From Natronosalvus vescus (GTDB lineage Archaea; Halobacteriota; Halobacteria; Halobacteriales; Natrialbaceae): DNA of 64,000 bases. A program made the position numbers and the translations under genes. Each line of letters starts with the position of its first letter. Positions within the stretch are counted from its first letter, which is position 1. The stretch is taken from the NCBI RefSeq assembly GCF_023973145.1, contig NZ_CP099546.1, positions 2,728,001 through 2,792,000 of the forward strand, given 5' to 3'. Of the stretch, positions 13,793-22,404 are shown one piece after another. The notes under the pieces are model-generated. The model did not search any database, was not told where the DNA came from, and worked only from the letters and a program-made list of their open reading frames with translations.

Positions 13793-16276
13793 ATGGCAGA
13801 CGACTTCCCGCCAATGACGTCGGCCAAGCGGTGGCTAGTTACCACCAACCACAAGGACGTGGGAATTCTCTACCTGGTGACCGCCCTCTTTATATTCGTA
13901 GCTGCTGGTCTGCTGGCGATGCTATTTCGCCTGCAGCTGTGGTCACCCGGCGGCGGTTTCCTGTCCGATAGCGCGTTCAATCAGGCCGTGACCGGCCACG
14001 GGATGTTGATGGTCTTTTGGTTCATCTCGCCGCTTGCCTCGGGCTTTGCGAACTACGTCGTCCCGCTACAGATTGGGGCCAAAGACCTCGCATTCCCCCG
14101 ACTGAACGCGCTGAGTTACTGGTTTTACCTGTTTTCCGCCATACTCGTTATACTCTCGTTTTTCGTGGGATCGACCTACGCCGGCGGGTGGACGATGTAC
14201 GCGCCGCTGAACGTGCCGACGTACACGCCGGCGATGCAGGCGACCACCGGTGGCAACGTCACCATCCTCGCGCTGATCATGTTTATTCTCTCGATCACCC
14301 TCGGGACGGTGAACTTCCTGACCACGATTCACCGCTCGCGGGCGGAGGGACTCGGGCTGTGGAACATGCCGCTGTTCACGTGGTCGTGGCTGCTGACGGT
14401 CTGGATGATGCTGTTCGCGTTCGCAACGCTACTCGCCGCCGTGGTGTTGCTCGCAACCGATCGCATCCTTCTAACCCAGTACTTCGCGACCGACCAGGGA
14501 TCGAGCCTGTTGTGGGCGCACCTCTTCTGGTTTTTCGGCCACCCGGAGGTGTACATCGTCTTCTTCCCCGCGCTGGGGATCATGTTCGAGACGTTCCAGA
14601 CGTTCTGTGGCCGGCGACTGGTCGGGCGCAAGTGGGTCATCATTTCGATGGTGCTCGTCGCGGTTCAGTCGTTCCTGGTCTGGATGCACCACATGTTCTT
14701 GACCTCGATCAACCTCGAGATCAAGACGCTGTTCATGGCGACGACGATCGGGATCTCGCTGCCGTTCGACCTGATGGTGTTCGCGCTGATCTACACGATG
14801 GTCAAGGGTCGAATACGGTTCACGACGCCGTTCCTGTTCAACCTGGGGGCCCTGGTATTGTTCATCCTCGGCGGTATCACCGGGGTGTTCCTGGGCGCGG
14901 TCGTCCTGGACTACGAGTTCCGTGGCACCTACTGGGTCGTCGCCCACTTCCACTACGTGATGTTCGCGGGTGGGACGGCACTGATCGGCGGTATCTACTA
15001 CTGGTGGCCCAAGATCACCGGGAAGATGTACGACGAAGCCCTCGGCAAGATTCACTTCGCCGTCTTCTTCGCTGGCTTCAACCTGCTGTACTTCCCGATG
15101 TTCCTCGCCTGGGAAACTCCGAGACGCGTTTTCCACTACCAGGAGGGACTGCAACTCTATCACCAGATGGCGACCGTCGGCGCGTTCGTCCTGGGGGGAT
15201 CGTTCCTGATCATGTTTTACGCACTCGGCAAGAGCCTGGTGGCTGGCCCCGACGCACCGGACAACCCCTGGGAGTTCTCCCGCACTGCCGAGTGGGCGAT
15301 CCCGTCGCCGCCACCGCTCGAGAACTGGGCCGGCCGGCCGAGCTACGCCAGCGGTCGCCTCGAGTTCGTCGATCAGCCGTCAGCGACGACCGACGGCGGT
15401 GCGTTGCCAACTGAAACGGGCACGATGGAGACCGGCACGGGTACGGCCGGTGAGCACGACGGCGAACACGTCGACCACGCCAGCATCTGGCCCTTCGGTA
15501 TCGGCCTCGCGATGTTCGTCTTCTTCCTCGGGTTGTCGGGGCTGACGCCGTATCTCGCGAATTTCGCCGAGCCGAGAGGGGCGACAATCGTCGATTCACC
15601 GGAGCCAAACGCGGTCTATCCGATTCTCACCCTGATCGGCCTCGCGATGCTGTTTTACACCCTCTGGCAGTTCGGAATGGAGCAGTTCAACGCCCCAGAT
15701 CAACCGATTGCCGAACGCTGGCCGTTCGACGGCGTCGGAAAGACGAAACTCGGCGTCTGGTTCTTCCTGGCCTCGGACGTGATGGTCTTCGGTGCCATCA
15801 TCGGCGCCTTCCTCTTCCTGCGGATTCATCTGGGCTGGAGCGAGTGGACGACCGTCCCGCCTGCCGCGTGGCCCGGCCTGCTCAACACCTACGTGCTGTT
15901 GACCTCGAGTTTCACGGTCATCCTCGCGCTCGTCATGGCCGAACGCGGCAACAAGAAGGGACTGCTGGCGGCGCTGTCGGCGACGATGCTCCTCGGACTG
16001 ACCTTCATGGGCGTGAAAGCCTGGGAGTACAGTTCGAAATTCGCCGAGGGCGATTACTGGTTCAGCGGCCTCGAGTACTCCGTGTACTACGTGACGACCG
16101 GCATGCATGGCTTGCACGTTCTCTTCGGCCTGTTCGTCGCCGGGTTCATGCTCGTTCGAATTGCGACGGTTGACGCCTACCTCGAAGATCCACGTCCAGT
16201 GGAGTTCTTCGGGCTTTACTGGCACTTCGTGGACATCGTCTGGGTGTTCCTGTTCCCGCTGTTCTACCTGATGTAG
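13793..16276 (+). CDS. Cytochrome c oxidase subunit I-III fusion (heme-copper oxidase)
   Basis: At 827 aa this is about the sum of subunits I and III. The first part has heme ligand GHGM near 68, the CuB region WFFGHPEVYI near 248-257, MHHMF near 299 and AHFHYVMF near 384-391. These are the conserved His set for the low-spin heme, CuB and high-spin heme. From about residue 600 it changes to subunit III, with PFDGVGKTKLGVWFFLASDV and GMHGLHVLFGL. A polar linker (about 520-570) joins them. It reduces oxygen to water and pumps protons at the membrane. Subunit II is not adjacent, so the electron entry subunit is encoded elsewhere. Upstream genes for copper binding and thiol chemistry could serve its assembly. 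Confidence 0.95.
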   Translation: MADDFPPMTSAKRWLVTTNHKDVGILYLVTALFIFVAAGLLAMLFRLQLWSPGGGFLSDSAFNQAVTGHGMLMVFWFISPLASGFANYVVPLQIGAKDLAFPRLNALSYWFYLFSAILVILSFFVGSTYAGGWTMYAPLNVPTYTPAMQATTGGNVTILALIMFILSITLGTVNFLTTIHRSRAEGLGLWNMPLFTWSWLLTVWMMLFAFATLLAAVVLLATDRILLTQYFATDQGSSLLWAHLFWFFGHPEVYIVFFPALGIMFETFQTFCGRRLVGRKWVIISMVLVAVQSFLVWMHHMFLTSINLEIKTLFMATTIGISLPFDLMVFALIYTMVKGRIRFTTPFLFNLGALVLFILGGITGVFLGAVVLDYEFRGTYWVVAHFHYVMFAGGTALIGGIYYWWPKITGKMYDEALGKIHFAVFFAGFNLLYFPMFLAWETPRRVFHYQEGLQLYHQMATVGAFVLGGSFLIMFYALGKSLVAGPDAPDNPWEFSRTAEWAIPSPPPLENWAGRPSYASGRLEFVDQPSATTDGGALPTETGTMETGTGTAGEHDGEHVDHASIWPFGIGLAMFVFFLGLSGLTPYLANFAEPRGATIVDSPEPNAVYPILTLIGLAMLFYTLWQFGMEQFNAPDQPIAERWPFDGVGKTKLGVWFFLASDVMVFGAIIGAFLFLRIHLGWSEWTTVPPAAWPGLLNTYVLLTSSFTVILALVMAERGNKKGLLAALSATMLLGLTFMGVKAWEYSSKFAEGDYWFSGLEYSVYYVTTGMHGLHVLFGLFVAGFMLVRIATVDAYLEDPRPVEFFGLYWHFVDIVWVFLFPLFYLM

Positions 16277-16438
16277 CGTCTCATTTTTGGGTGGTGATCC
16301 CCGATTCCCCATTCGAGCCTCCGGCAGCATTCCAGGTCGGAGAAATAGTTATGGTCGCTACGGCCTGACTGTATGCACGCGTGGATGGTCAGTCTCCGTG
16401 GCCCGTAGGGTAACTGACCGCAACACACTCGAAACCGC

Positions 16439-17260
16439 ATGAAAATTCTGTCGTGTAACGCGGGGTATCTGCTCGGCTATCAGAACGTGTGCTGGGGCTA
16501 CGTTCCCCCGCCGATTGGGTCGCTGGTCGGCGACGGGAACGTTGAACGCCAAAAGCTCGAGCAGCTCGTCTCGGTGATCGATCGCGAACGCCCCGACATC
16601 GTCTCGCTGCTCGAGGTCGACCAGGGCTCCCACCGGACGGTCACCGACGGGCAGTTCCGCACCATCATCGAGTCGCTCCGGGAACAGGGACTCTCGTACA
16701 CTGGTGCCGTGCGCAACAAGTACGGCAACGCTACCGGCAGCGCCAGCGACAAGGGCTACGGCTACACTGTTGGCCCCGAGTCACTCCCCTTCTTTCGCCA
16801 CCTGGGCAACGCCGTCCTCTCACACTCGAGTGTCGCCAGCACGCCGACGCCCCACTACCTGACGGCGGGTCGCAAACGGCTCGTCCTCGAGGTCGAGCTT
16901 ACGGCAAACCTGGTCGTGTTCGTGGTACATCTCTCCCTGGGATCCCGGAGTCGGGTACGACAACTGACCGAGCTGGCCGACCTCGTAGCCGACCGCTCCA
17001 ACGGGCGGAACGTCGTTGTGACCGGCGACTTCAACACGTACGACGAAACGGGTTCACTGGGCACCTTCGCCGACCGAACCGGCCTCGAGATCCGGGTTCC
17101 TGGCGAGACGGTTCCTGAGAGACCGTTCGACGACTTCTTCGTCGACTCCCGTAGCCTCGACCTGTTCGTGTGCTCGCCAGGTCTCGAGATCGACCGCTGT
17201 GACGTCCTCGACGTCCAGCTGTCGGATCACCGCCCGATCGTCCTCGAGACGAGTGGATGA
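16439..17260 (+). CDS. Endonuclease/exonuclease/phosphatase (EEP) family protein
   Basis: The 273-aa protein has the EEP catalytic set in order: SCNAG near residue 5 (Asn), LLEVDQGS near 60 (metal-binding Glu), VVHLSLGS near 162 (His), VTGDFNTYDE near 198 (Asp/Asn) and LSDHRPIV at the end (Asp-His). Such proteins hydrolyse phosphodiester or phosphomonoester bonds in nucleic acids, lipids or inositol phosphates. The substrate cannot be told. The PLD-like gene starts 61 bases later on the same strand, so the two may form an operon of two phosphodiesterases. No signal peptide is present. Confidence 0.87.
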   Translation: MKILSCNAGYLLGYQNVCWGYVPPPIGSLVGDGNVERQKLEQLVSVIDRERPDIVSLLEVDQGSHRTVTDGQFRTIIESLREQGLSYTGAVRNKYGNATGSASDKGYGYTVGPESLPFFRHLGNAVLSHSSVASTPTPHYLTAGRKRLVLEVELTANLVVFVVHLSLGSRSRVRQLTELADLVADRSNGRNVVVTGDFNTYDETGSLGTFADRTGLEIRVPGETVPERPFDDFFVDSRSLDLFVCSPGLEIDRCDVLDVQLSDHRPIVLETSG

Positions 17261-17321
17261 TTGGACGGGGCTCGAAATCGAATCAACTACACTGATTACC
17301 GTCGACGGTAGACACCAGCCA

Positions 17322-17978
17322 ATGAACGAGATCGAGGCCAGATCGTCCCATACACTCCTGGGAACGAACGACGGTGATCGACGCGTTCAGGCGGCGCTGG
17401 CCGACCTGCTTGCCGAGGACGGGACGGTCTACATCGTCAGCGGATACTTTACCTACCAGGGGTACCGCCAGATACGCGACCACGTCGTGTCCTTTCTCGA
17501 ACGATCTCGGGAGAACGAACTCGTCGTGGTCGTCGGCCCCGCATCCGACCAGTTCTCCTCGCGAATCGCCTACGACCTGTGGTCGCTGGACGGATACGAT
17601 CAGGTGTCCCTGTACAAGCAGCCGCGAGGACTGCACGCGAAGCTCTACGTCCGCGACGGGCCGAACCCACGGTGTATCCTCGGCTCGGCGAACATCACGC
17701 AGGTCGCGTTCGAGTACAACATCGAACTGGGTCTCGAGATGATCCGGGATAGTCCCGACCACCCGGACATCCGGCCGCTTCTCGAGTGGGTCGACGAGTT
17801 GGTGGCGACGTCCGAACCGCTCAGGCGACGCGACCTCTTCGGCCCCGTACAGGTCGGCAGTTCGTTCGTCAACTGGTCGAACAAAGCCCGATTGCTCCCC
17901 ATGCGGAACGTGGCGCTCAGGGTGATCCCGATTCTGTTGTTGATCTTCCTCTTTTCGGGACTGTTCCGCTTCGTGTGA
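17322..17978 (+). CDS. Phospholipase D-like protein with C-terminal membrane anchor
   Basis: The 218-aa protein has one HKD-like motif, LHAKLYVRDG near residue 105, then ILGSANIT, the usual PLD-domain Ser/Asn pattern. A single HKD usually means that two monomers build one active site. Near the C-terminus VIPILLLIFLFSGLFRF is a hydrophobic helix, so the enzyme is probably tail-anchored. PLD-like proteins include nucleases and lipid hydrolases. The start at 17322 is chosen because the longer frame overlaps the end of the EEP gene. It follows the EEP nuclease gene, and the pair could act on the same substrate. Confidence 0.83.
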   Translation: MNEIEARSSHTLLGTNDGDRRVQAALADLLAEDGTVYIVSGYFTYQGYRQIRDHVVSFLERSRENELVVVVGPASDQFSSRIAYDLWSLDGYDQVSLYKQPRGLHAKLYVRDGPNPRCILGSANITQVAFEYNIELGLEMIRDSPDHPDIRPLLEWVDELVATSEPLRRRDLFGPVQVGSSFVNWSNKARLLPMRNVALRVIPILLLIFLFSGLFRFV

Positions 17979-18114
17979 GTCCCAGCTCCGTCTCGAGACG
18001 GTCGCCCGTTCTCCGTGCCCTGCACCGGTATCGACTGCCGTCGTAGCCGCGTGAGCGTACCGGGTTCGATGACCAACGTCAGTGTATTTAGAGGCCGTTT
18101 CACAACAACTAGTC

Positions 18115-19689
18115 ATGACTCCCGAGGCGTTCGACTGGGTTCACGCACACGCGAACCGCACGCCGGAGCGAACCGCCGTCGTTGACACCGCCACCGGTGA
18201 TGAGCTGACCTACGAGGCCTTCGACGAACGAGCCAGTCGCTTCGCTGACGTCCTCCGGAACGCCCTCGAGGTCGACCCGGGAGCACGCGTCACGATCCTC
18301 GCCCACAACGGGGCCCGGTATCTCGAGGTGCTGTACGGCTGTGCCAAAGCCGAGACGCTGTACGTCGCGCTCAACTGGCGGCTGGCCCCGCCGGAACTCG
18401 AGTACGTCATCGACGACGCCTCGCCCGACGTGCTCGTCTACGATCCGGCGTTCGCCGACGCCGTCGAACAGCTTCGCTCGCGTATCGACGTCGACCATTA
18501 CATCTCCTTCGGGGAGCCCGATCACGACGATGACCGTGCCTACGACGCGGCGATGGAGCGCGCCAGCGGCGACCGGATCCGGATGCCCGACCGCGAGCGA
18601 ACCGACACGTGGGGACTGTTGTACACCTCGGGGACGACCGGCCGGCCGAAGGGCGTTCGCCAGACGTTCGACATGGTGCTCTACAACGCGCTCAACATCG
18701 GCATCCCGACCGACCTCACGGCACGGGACACGACGCTGAACGTGCTCCCGTTCTTCCACACCGGTGGACTGAACCTCTACACCAACCCGACGCTCATCCA
18801 GGGCGGTACCGCAATCGTGCAGCACTCGTTCGATCCCGGCGAAGCGCTGGCGATTCTCGAGGATCGGGCGACGGTGTTCTTCGGCGTCCCCGCCGTGTAC
18901 CGGGCGCTGTACGACCATCCGACGTTCGCGGAACGTGACCTGTCGTCGGTTCGCTCGTGGGCCTCCGGCGGGGCACCACTCCCGGTCAGCCTACTCGAGG
19001 CGTACGCCGACCATGATATCGTGATCCGCCAGGGCATGGGGATGACCGAAACCGGGCCGACAGTGACCCTGATCGACCGGGAACGGGCCCTCGAGAAGGC
19101 CGGCTCGATCGGCCAGGCGTCGCCGTTCGTTCGTACTCGAATCGTCGAGGTCGATGGGAGTGGTGATGGCGACGGCGATGATGGCGATACTGGCAATGCC
19201 GGTACCGCCGAGACGGTTCCACCCGGCGAAACCGGCGAACTCCAGGTCAAAGGGCCGGGCGTCACGCCCGGCTACTGGAACCGACCGGACGCCCAGGAGG
19301 AGGCGTTCACCGACGGCTGGCTCCACACCGGCGACGTCGCCAGACGGGACGAGGACGGCTACCTCTACATCGTCGATCGGCTGAAGAACATGTTCATCAG
19401 CGGGGGCGAGAACGTTTACCCGGCCGAGATCGAACACGCGCTGGACGAACACGACGGCATCGCTGAGGCTGCTGTCGTCCCCGTCCCCAACGACCAGTGG
19501 GGCGAGGTCGGGTACGCGTTCGTCGTCCCCGAACCCAACGTCGACCTCGACGAGGACGGCGTCCTCGCGTTCTGCCGCGGCCGACTCGCCGGCTACAAGG
19601 TACCGAAGACGGTCGACCTGATCGACGAACTGCCGCGAAACGCCGCGGGTAAGATCGAACGGCCGACGCTCGAGGAGCGGGCCCGATGA
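18115..19689 (+). CDS. Acyl-CoA synthetase (AMP-forming ligase)
   Basis: The 524-aa enzyme activates a carboxylic acid with ATP and joins it to CoA. It shows the P-loop-like motif YTSGTTGRPKGV near residue 171, GMTETGP near 306, and the hinge/adenylate motif GWLHTGDVARRDEDGYLYIVD, split as GWLHTGDVARRDEDG and YLYIVDRLKNM. It also has GGENVYPAEIE and the catalytic lysine region AAGKIERP near the C-terminus. A glycine/aspartate-rich insertion (about 347-366) is probably a surface loop. The ATG at 18115 is preferred to an upstream in-frame codon because GTGTATTTAGAGG lies about 25-35 bases upstream as a TATA element. It is followed by an enoyl-CoA hydratase gene, so it likely feeds beta-oxidation or side-chain degradation. 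Confidence 0.93.
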   Translation: MTPEAFDWVHAHANRTPERTAVVDTATGDELTYEAFDERASRFADVLRNALEVDPGARVTILAHNGARYLEVLYGCAKAETLYVALNWRLAPPELEYVIDDASPDVLVYDPAFADAVEQLRSRIDVDHYISFGEPDHDDDRAYDAAMERASGDRIRMPDRERTDTWGLLYTSGTTGRPKGVRQTFDMVLYNALNIGIPTDLTARDTTLNVLPFFHTGGLNLYTNPTLIQGGTAIVQHSFDPGEALAILEDRATVFFGVPAVYRALYDHPTFAERDLSSVRSWASGGAPLPVSLLEAYADHDIVIRQGMGMTETGPTVTLIDRERALEKAGSIGQASPFVRTRIVEVDGSGDGDGDDGDTGNAGTAETVPPGETGELQVKGPGVTPGYWNRPDAQEEAFTDGWLHTGDVARRDEDGYLYIVDRLKNMFISGGENVYPAEIEHALDEHDGIAEAAVVPVPNDQWGEVGYAFVVPEPNVDLDEDGVLAFCRGRLAGYKVPKTVDLIDELPRNAAGKIERPTLEERAR

Positions 19690-19805
19690 CGACGATCGGG
19701 CGTATTTCGGTTGGTACGCCAACGAGTACGAACGGAGGGGAGATGACGACGAATCGCGGCGTCTCGAGCCCACCGGCAGCAGGGTTCGACTGGGCCGACC
19801 GATGA
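19686..19805 (+). CDS. Candidate 39-aa protein bridging ligase and hydratase genes
   Basis: An ATG overlaps the stop of the acyl-CoA ligase (ATGA at 19686-19689) and opens a 39-codon frame whose TGA (19803-19805) overlaps the ATG of the enoyl-CoA hydratase at 19802. A second in-frame ATG at 19743 is preceded by GGAGGGGAG, a strong Shine-Dalgarno sequence, giving a 20-aa alternative. The peptide is Thr/Gly/Ser-rich and ends in GFDWADR. Exact end-to-end coupling on both sides argues for translation, perhaps only to carry ribosomes to the hydratase start. No similarity is recognised. Confidence 0.4.
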   Translation: MTTIGRISVGTPTSTNGGEMTTNRGVSSPPAAGFDWADR

Positions 19806-20608
19806 CCGCGAGCGAGTTCGTCGATACGTCCGTCTCGGAGGGGATTGCGACGATTCACGTCGATCGAGCCGACCGCCACAACAGCCTCGTCCCCTCGCTT
19901 CTAACGGAAATGCTCGAGGCGGTCGAGCGAACGGCCGATGACGAGTCCGTTCGCGTTATCGTCCTTCGGACGGCCGGACCGACGTTCTCGACCGGCGGCG
20001 ACGTCGCTTCCTTTTACGATCACTGGGAGTCGATCGTCGACTACTCGAGCGAGGTCGTCGGCGCGCTGAACGACGTTATCGTCGCGCTCCGGACGGCTCG
20101 CCCGCCCGTTATCGTCACCGTCGACGGACAGGTCACCGGCGGGTCACTCGGACTCCTGCTCGCGGCCGACATCGTGGTGATGAACCGGAAGGCGACAATC
20201 ACACCCTACTACCCCGTCGTCGGCTTCAGTCCGGACGGCGGCTGGACGGCTCTGCTTCCGGAAATTATCGGACGAACGCGGACGATGCGGATTCTCGCGA
20301 CGAACGAGACTATTTCCTCCGAACAGGCGCTCGAGTGGGGTTTGGCAAGCGAACTCGTCGGCGGTGATGGCGACGGAGACAGCGACAACATCGGCGAGGG
20401 CGACGGTGCCGTCCACGAGCGAACCGACGCCATCGCTCGAGAGATCGCCTCGATGAAGCCCGGCTCGATCGAGCGGTCGAAACGACTCGTGGGACTCGAG
20501 CTTGCCGAGGTCGAACGGCGGTTAGAACGCGAGCGCCGGGCCTTCATCGAGCAGATCCAGACCGAGGAGGCGCTGGAGGGAATGGCAGCGTTTCTCGAGA
20601 CGTTGTAA
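19802..20608 (+). CDS. Enoyl-CoA hydratase/isomerase family protein
   Basis: The 268-aa crotonase-fold protein has the oxyanion-hole strand TFSTGGDVASFYDHWES near residue 60-76 and a second oxyanion segment GQVTGGSLGLLLAADI near 108-123. The usual active-site region, VVGFSPDGGWTALLPEIIG near 138-156, follows. A Gly/Asp-rich loop (about 184-202) is inserted before the C-terminal helices. Canonical hydratase glutamates are not obvious, so isomerase or other CoA-ester activity is possible. It is in an operon with the acyl-CoA ligase and probably acts on the same acyl-CoA. Confidence 0.88.
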   Translation: MTASEFVDTSVSEGIATIHVDRADRHNSLVPSLLTEMLEAVERTADDESVRVIVLRTAGPTFSTGGDVASFYDHWESIVDYSSEVVGALNDVIVALRTARPPVIVTVDGQVTGGSLGLLLAADIVVMNRKATITPYYPVVGFSPDGGWTALLPEIIGRTRTMRILATNETISSEQALEWGLASELVGGDGDGDSDNIGEGDGAVHERTDAIAREIASMKPGSIERSKRLVGLELAEVERRLERERRAFIEQIQTEEALEGMAAFLETL

Positions 20609-20794
20609 GCTTCTGCGTATGTGGAATTTTCGGTGGATGAACGGGAATTGGTTGCTGAAAACAGACAACGAGTTCAGCACGAGAATGAGTTTTAGTTCAT
20701 CAGACTTTACTGAACAGCCATCCATTTCGGATCCAAACTAAGCGGTGGTAACAATTGATACTACGAGGGAGGATAGATCAGACTCCACTTCCGA

Positions 20795-21076
20795 TCAAGG
20801 GTTGTGGGACAGACTTTTAACGAGGGTAAATACGCCCAGTGAGAGGACTATTCCTCCAGCGAGGGACCAAATGAGCGTTTGATACAATCGGCTCGTTTCG
20901 ATTCCCGTGGCGTAACTATAAAAATGAATATACAGGTGAAGGCCCCGGACGAGCGCGAGTGCTCCGAGACCAATGAGCACTCCCGAACCGATCAGGTAAC
21001 CGCCAACCGTCATTCGTTGAACGACTTTCGATAGTGTGTCTCCGAAACTGGCGTTTGTTGTTTCAGTAGAATTCAT
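20795..21076 (-). CDS. Small two-helix membrane protein
   Basis: The 93-aa protein has two hydrophobic helices (about 25-47 and 66-88) separated by a polar loop containing LYIHFYSYATG. No family is recognised. It lies in a stretch poorer in GC than its surroundings (20.6-21.4 kb), which suggests recent acquisition or a rapidly changing gene. The ATG at 21076 is chosen because it starts the Thr/Ser-rich N-terminus directly before the first helix and removes an implausible Cys-containing extension. Confidence 0.6.
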   Translation of the reverse strand: MNSTETTNASFGDTLSKVVQRMTVGGYLIGSGVLIGLGALALVRGLHLYIHFYSYATGIETSRLYQTLIWSLAGGIVLSLGVFTLVKSLSHNP

Positions 21077-21380
21077 ATTCCGACTACATTGATACGGGGC
21101 AAAAGAATTACCCAAGTTAAAATGGTCACTTTAGGTACGAAGCGAGTGCTTCGCTCACTGCACTACCTGGATGTTACACACTGTTTTTGCCAGTTGGCGG
21201 TTGGGTCATATTTTATACCGATACACTACCAACCTGTATTGAGCGTTCGCCCCTCGCGTAGACCGCACTCTACCGAGTGCCATATTCGTACGTTGAGTTC
21301 AGCACGACAAATCTTGAAACGTATCAGTGATGCATGATTTCAACAGGATCACGTCTCTCGAGGCTCGTCACAACGGTGAC
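21077..21380. other. AT-rich intergenic region with hairpins
   Basis: No gene is seen in these 304 bases. They contain two clear inverted repeats, CGAAGC/GCTTCG at 21138-21153 and GCACT/AGTGC at about 21266-21281, and several TATA-like stretches. They could hold the promoter of the small membrane gene and a structured 3' end for yqeC. Confidence 0.4.
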
Positions 21381-22115
21381 TCACTCGAGTACGTCGATCA
21401 CCGGCTCCTCCTCGAGCAACCGCGTGATGACGACCCTCGAGACGGCCTCGTGCTGGCAGACGAGGTCGCCGATCTCACGTGCGGTCGCCACGAGGTCGGG
21501 GGTGTCGGCCATGTTGAGCAGGGGGATTACGGTTGCCCCATCGGGAACGCGTTTCAACCCGCCGCCCGGGCTCGTGAGGATTGTCGCCACATCCTCGACG
21601 CTGATGTGCTCACCGATCTCGAGGCCCGTGATTGCGGCGACTTCCTCCGGGCGATGAACCACTCGATCGTCCAGCACCTCGCCGACAGCTCTGACGCTGG
21701 CGATAGGAACGACCGTCGTCGCGGACGTAGGTAGCTGTGGCTCGCGCTCGTCCGGTGCTTTGAGCCACCGTGTCCGTGCCCCATCGGCTTTGACCAGGAT
21801 GGGGACGTCGACCTGTGCAGCGAGGTCGTCGATCACCGACGGCTCGTAGCCGCGGTATCGATCCCCTTCGTCAGCGGCGACCAGGCCGAGCGGCCAGTCT
21901 TCTGTGCGCTCGAGGGCGTCCTGGGGGGAGTCAGTTATCCTGACGGTGCTGACGTGTTCCTCGAACGGCGGGATGCGGACGGTCGCGGTGACCACCGCTC
22001 GCTCGAGTTGGTTCGCGAGGGCGTACAGCGTCGACTTCTTCCCGCCGGCGCCAACGACGCAGGTGACGCCACGGTCGGCCTCGAGGGTGTCGACCAGGGG
22101 AGCCGACGGCGGCAT
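21381..22115 (-). CDS. yqeC: YqeC-like selenium cofactor biosynthesis protein
   Basis: The 244-aa protein matches YqeC, associated with selenium-dependent molybdenum hydroxylase maturation. It has a P-loop-like VVGAGGKKSTLYALA (residues 20-34), ILVKADGARTRWLKAPDEREP near 106-126 (shown in part: VKADGARTRWLKAP), and a C-terminal LTSPGGGLKRVPDGA segment. It is probably a nucleotide-binding accessory protein. Neither selD nor molybdenum hydroxylase genes are in this window. Its ATG overlaps the stop of a 31-codon frame upstream (TGATG). The symbol is by family resemblance only. Confidence 0.82.
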   Translation of the reverse strand: MPPSAPLVDTLEADRGVTCVVGAGGKKSTLYALANQLERAVVTATVRIPPFEEHVSTVRITDSPQDALERTEDWPLGLVAADEGDRYRGYEPSVIDDLAAQVDVPILVKADGARTRWLKAPDEREPQLPTSATTVVPIASVRAVGEVLDDRVVHRPEEVAAITGLEIGEHISVEDVATILTSPGGGLKRVPDGATVIPLLNMADTPDLVATAREIGDLVCQHEAVSRVVITRLLEEEPVIDVLE

Positions 22116-22210
22116 CAGTCGTCCACCTCGAGCGAGCGAGCGGCTGTCTCGGCTGGTGACATCGACCCGTCCGGTGAAAGTGCCACCGTCGGGTGCTCGA
22201 GTCGGTTCAT
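22115..22210 (-). CDS. Candidate 31-aa protein coupled to yqeC
   Basis: An ATG at 22210 opens 31 codons whose TGA shares one base with the yqeC ATG (TGATG). The peptide starts MNRLEHPTVAL, is polar and acidic at its end (SLEVDD), and has the GC-rich third codon positions of its neighbours. Coupling and codon use support it; there is no known homologue to cite. It may be a real microprotein or a leader that sets yqeC translation. Confidence 0.45.
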   Translation of the reverse strand: MNRLEHPTVALSPDGSMSPAETAARSLEVDD

Positions 22211-22404
22211 GTGTCGTTCTTTCACTCGAGGTATATAGGTCTCAGTGCTTTCTCAGGCCGCTGAGACCACGGGGAGAGCGTGTGTCCCGAAAGGATCGAA
22301 TCGGTGTTTTGGCCGGCTGAACACCCCGATAAAAGCTGTATAACGAGATTGTACAATATTCGCACAACCCTTATAGCACTCCGGTTCCTACTCCGATCAA
22401 GAAC

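Noticed and set aside
14017-15414. 465-aa frame overlapping the oxidase gene
   Set aside because: Arg/His/Pro-rich shadow of the CoxA-CoxC fusion, which has all heme and copper ligands.
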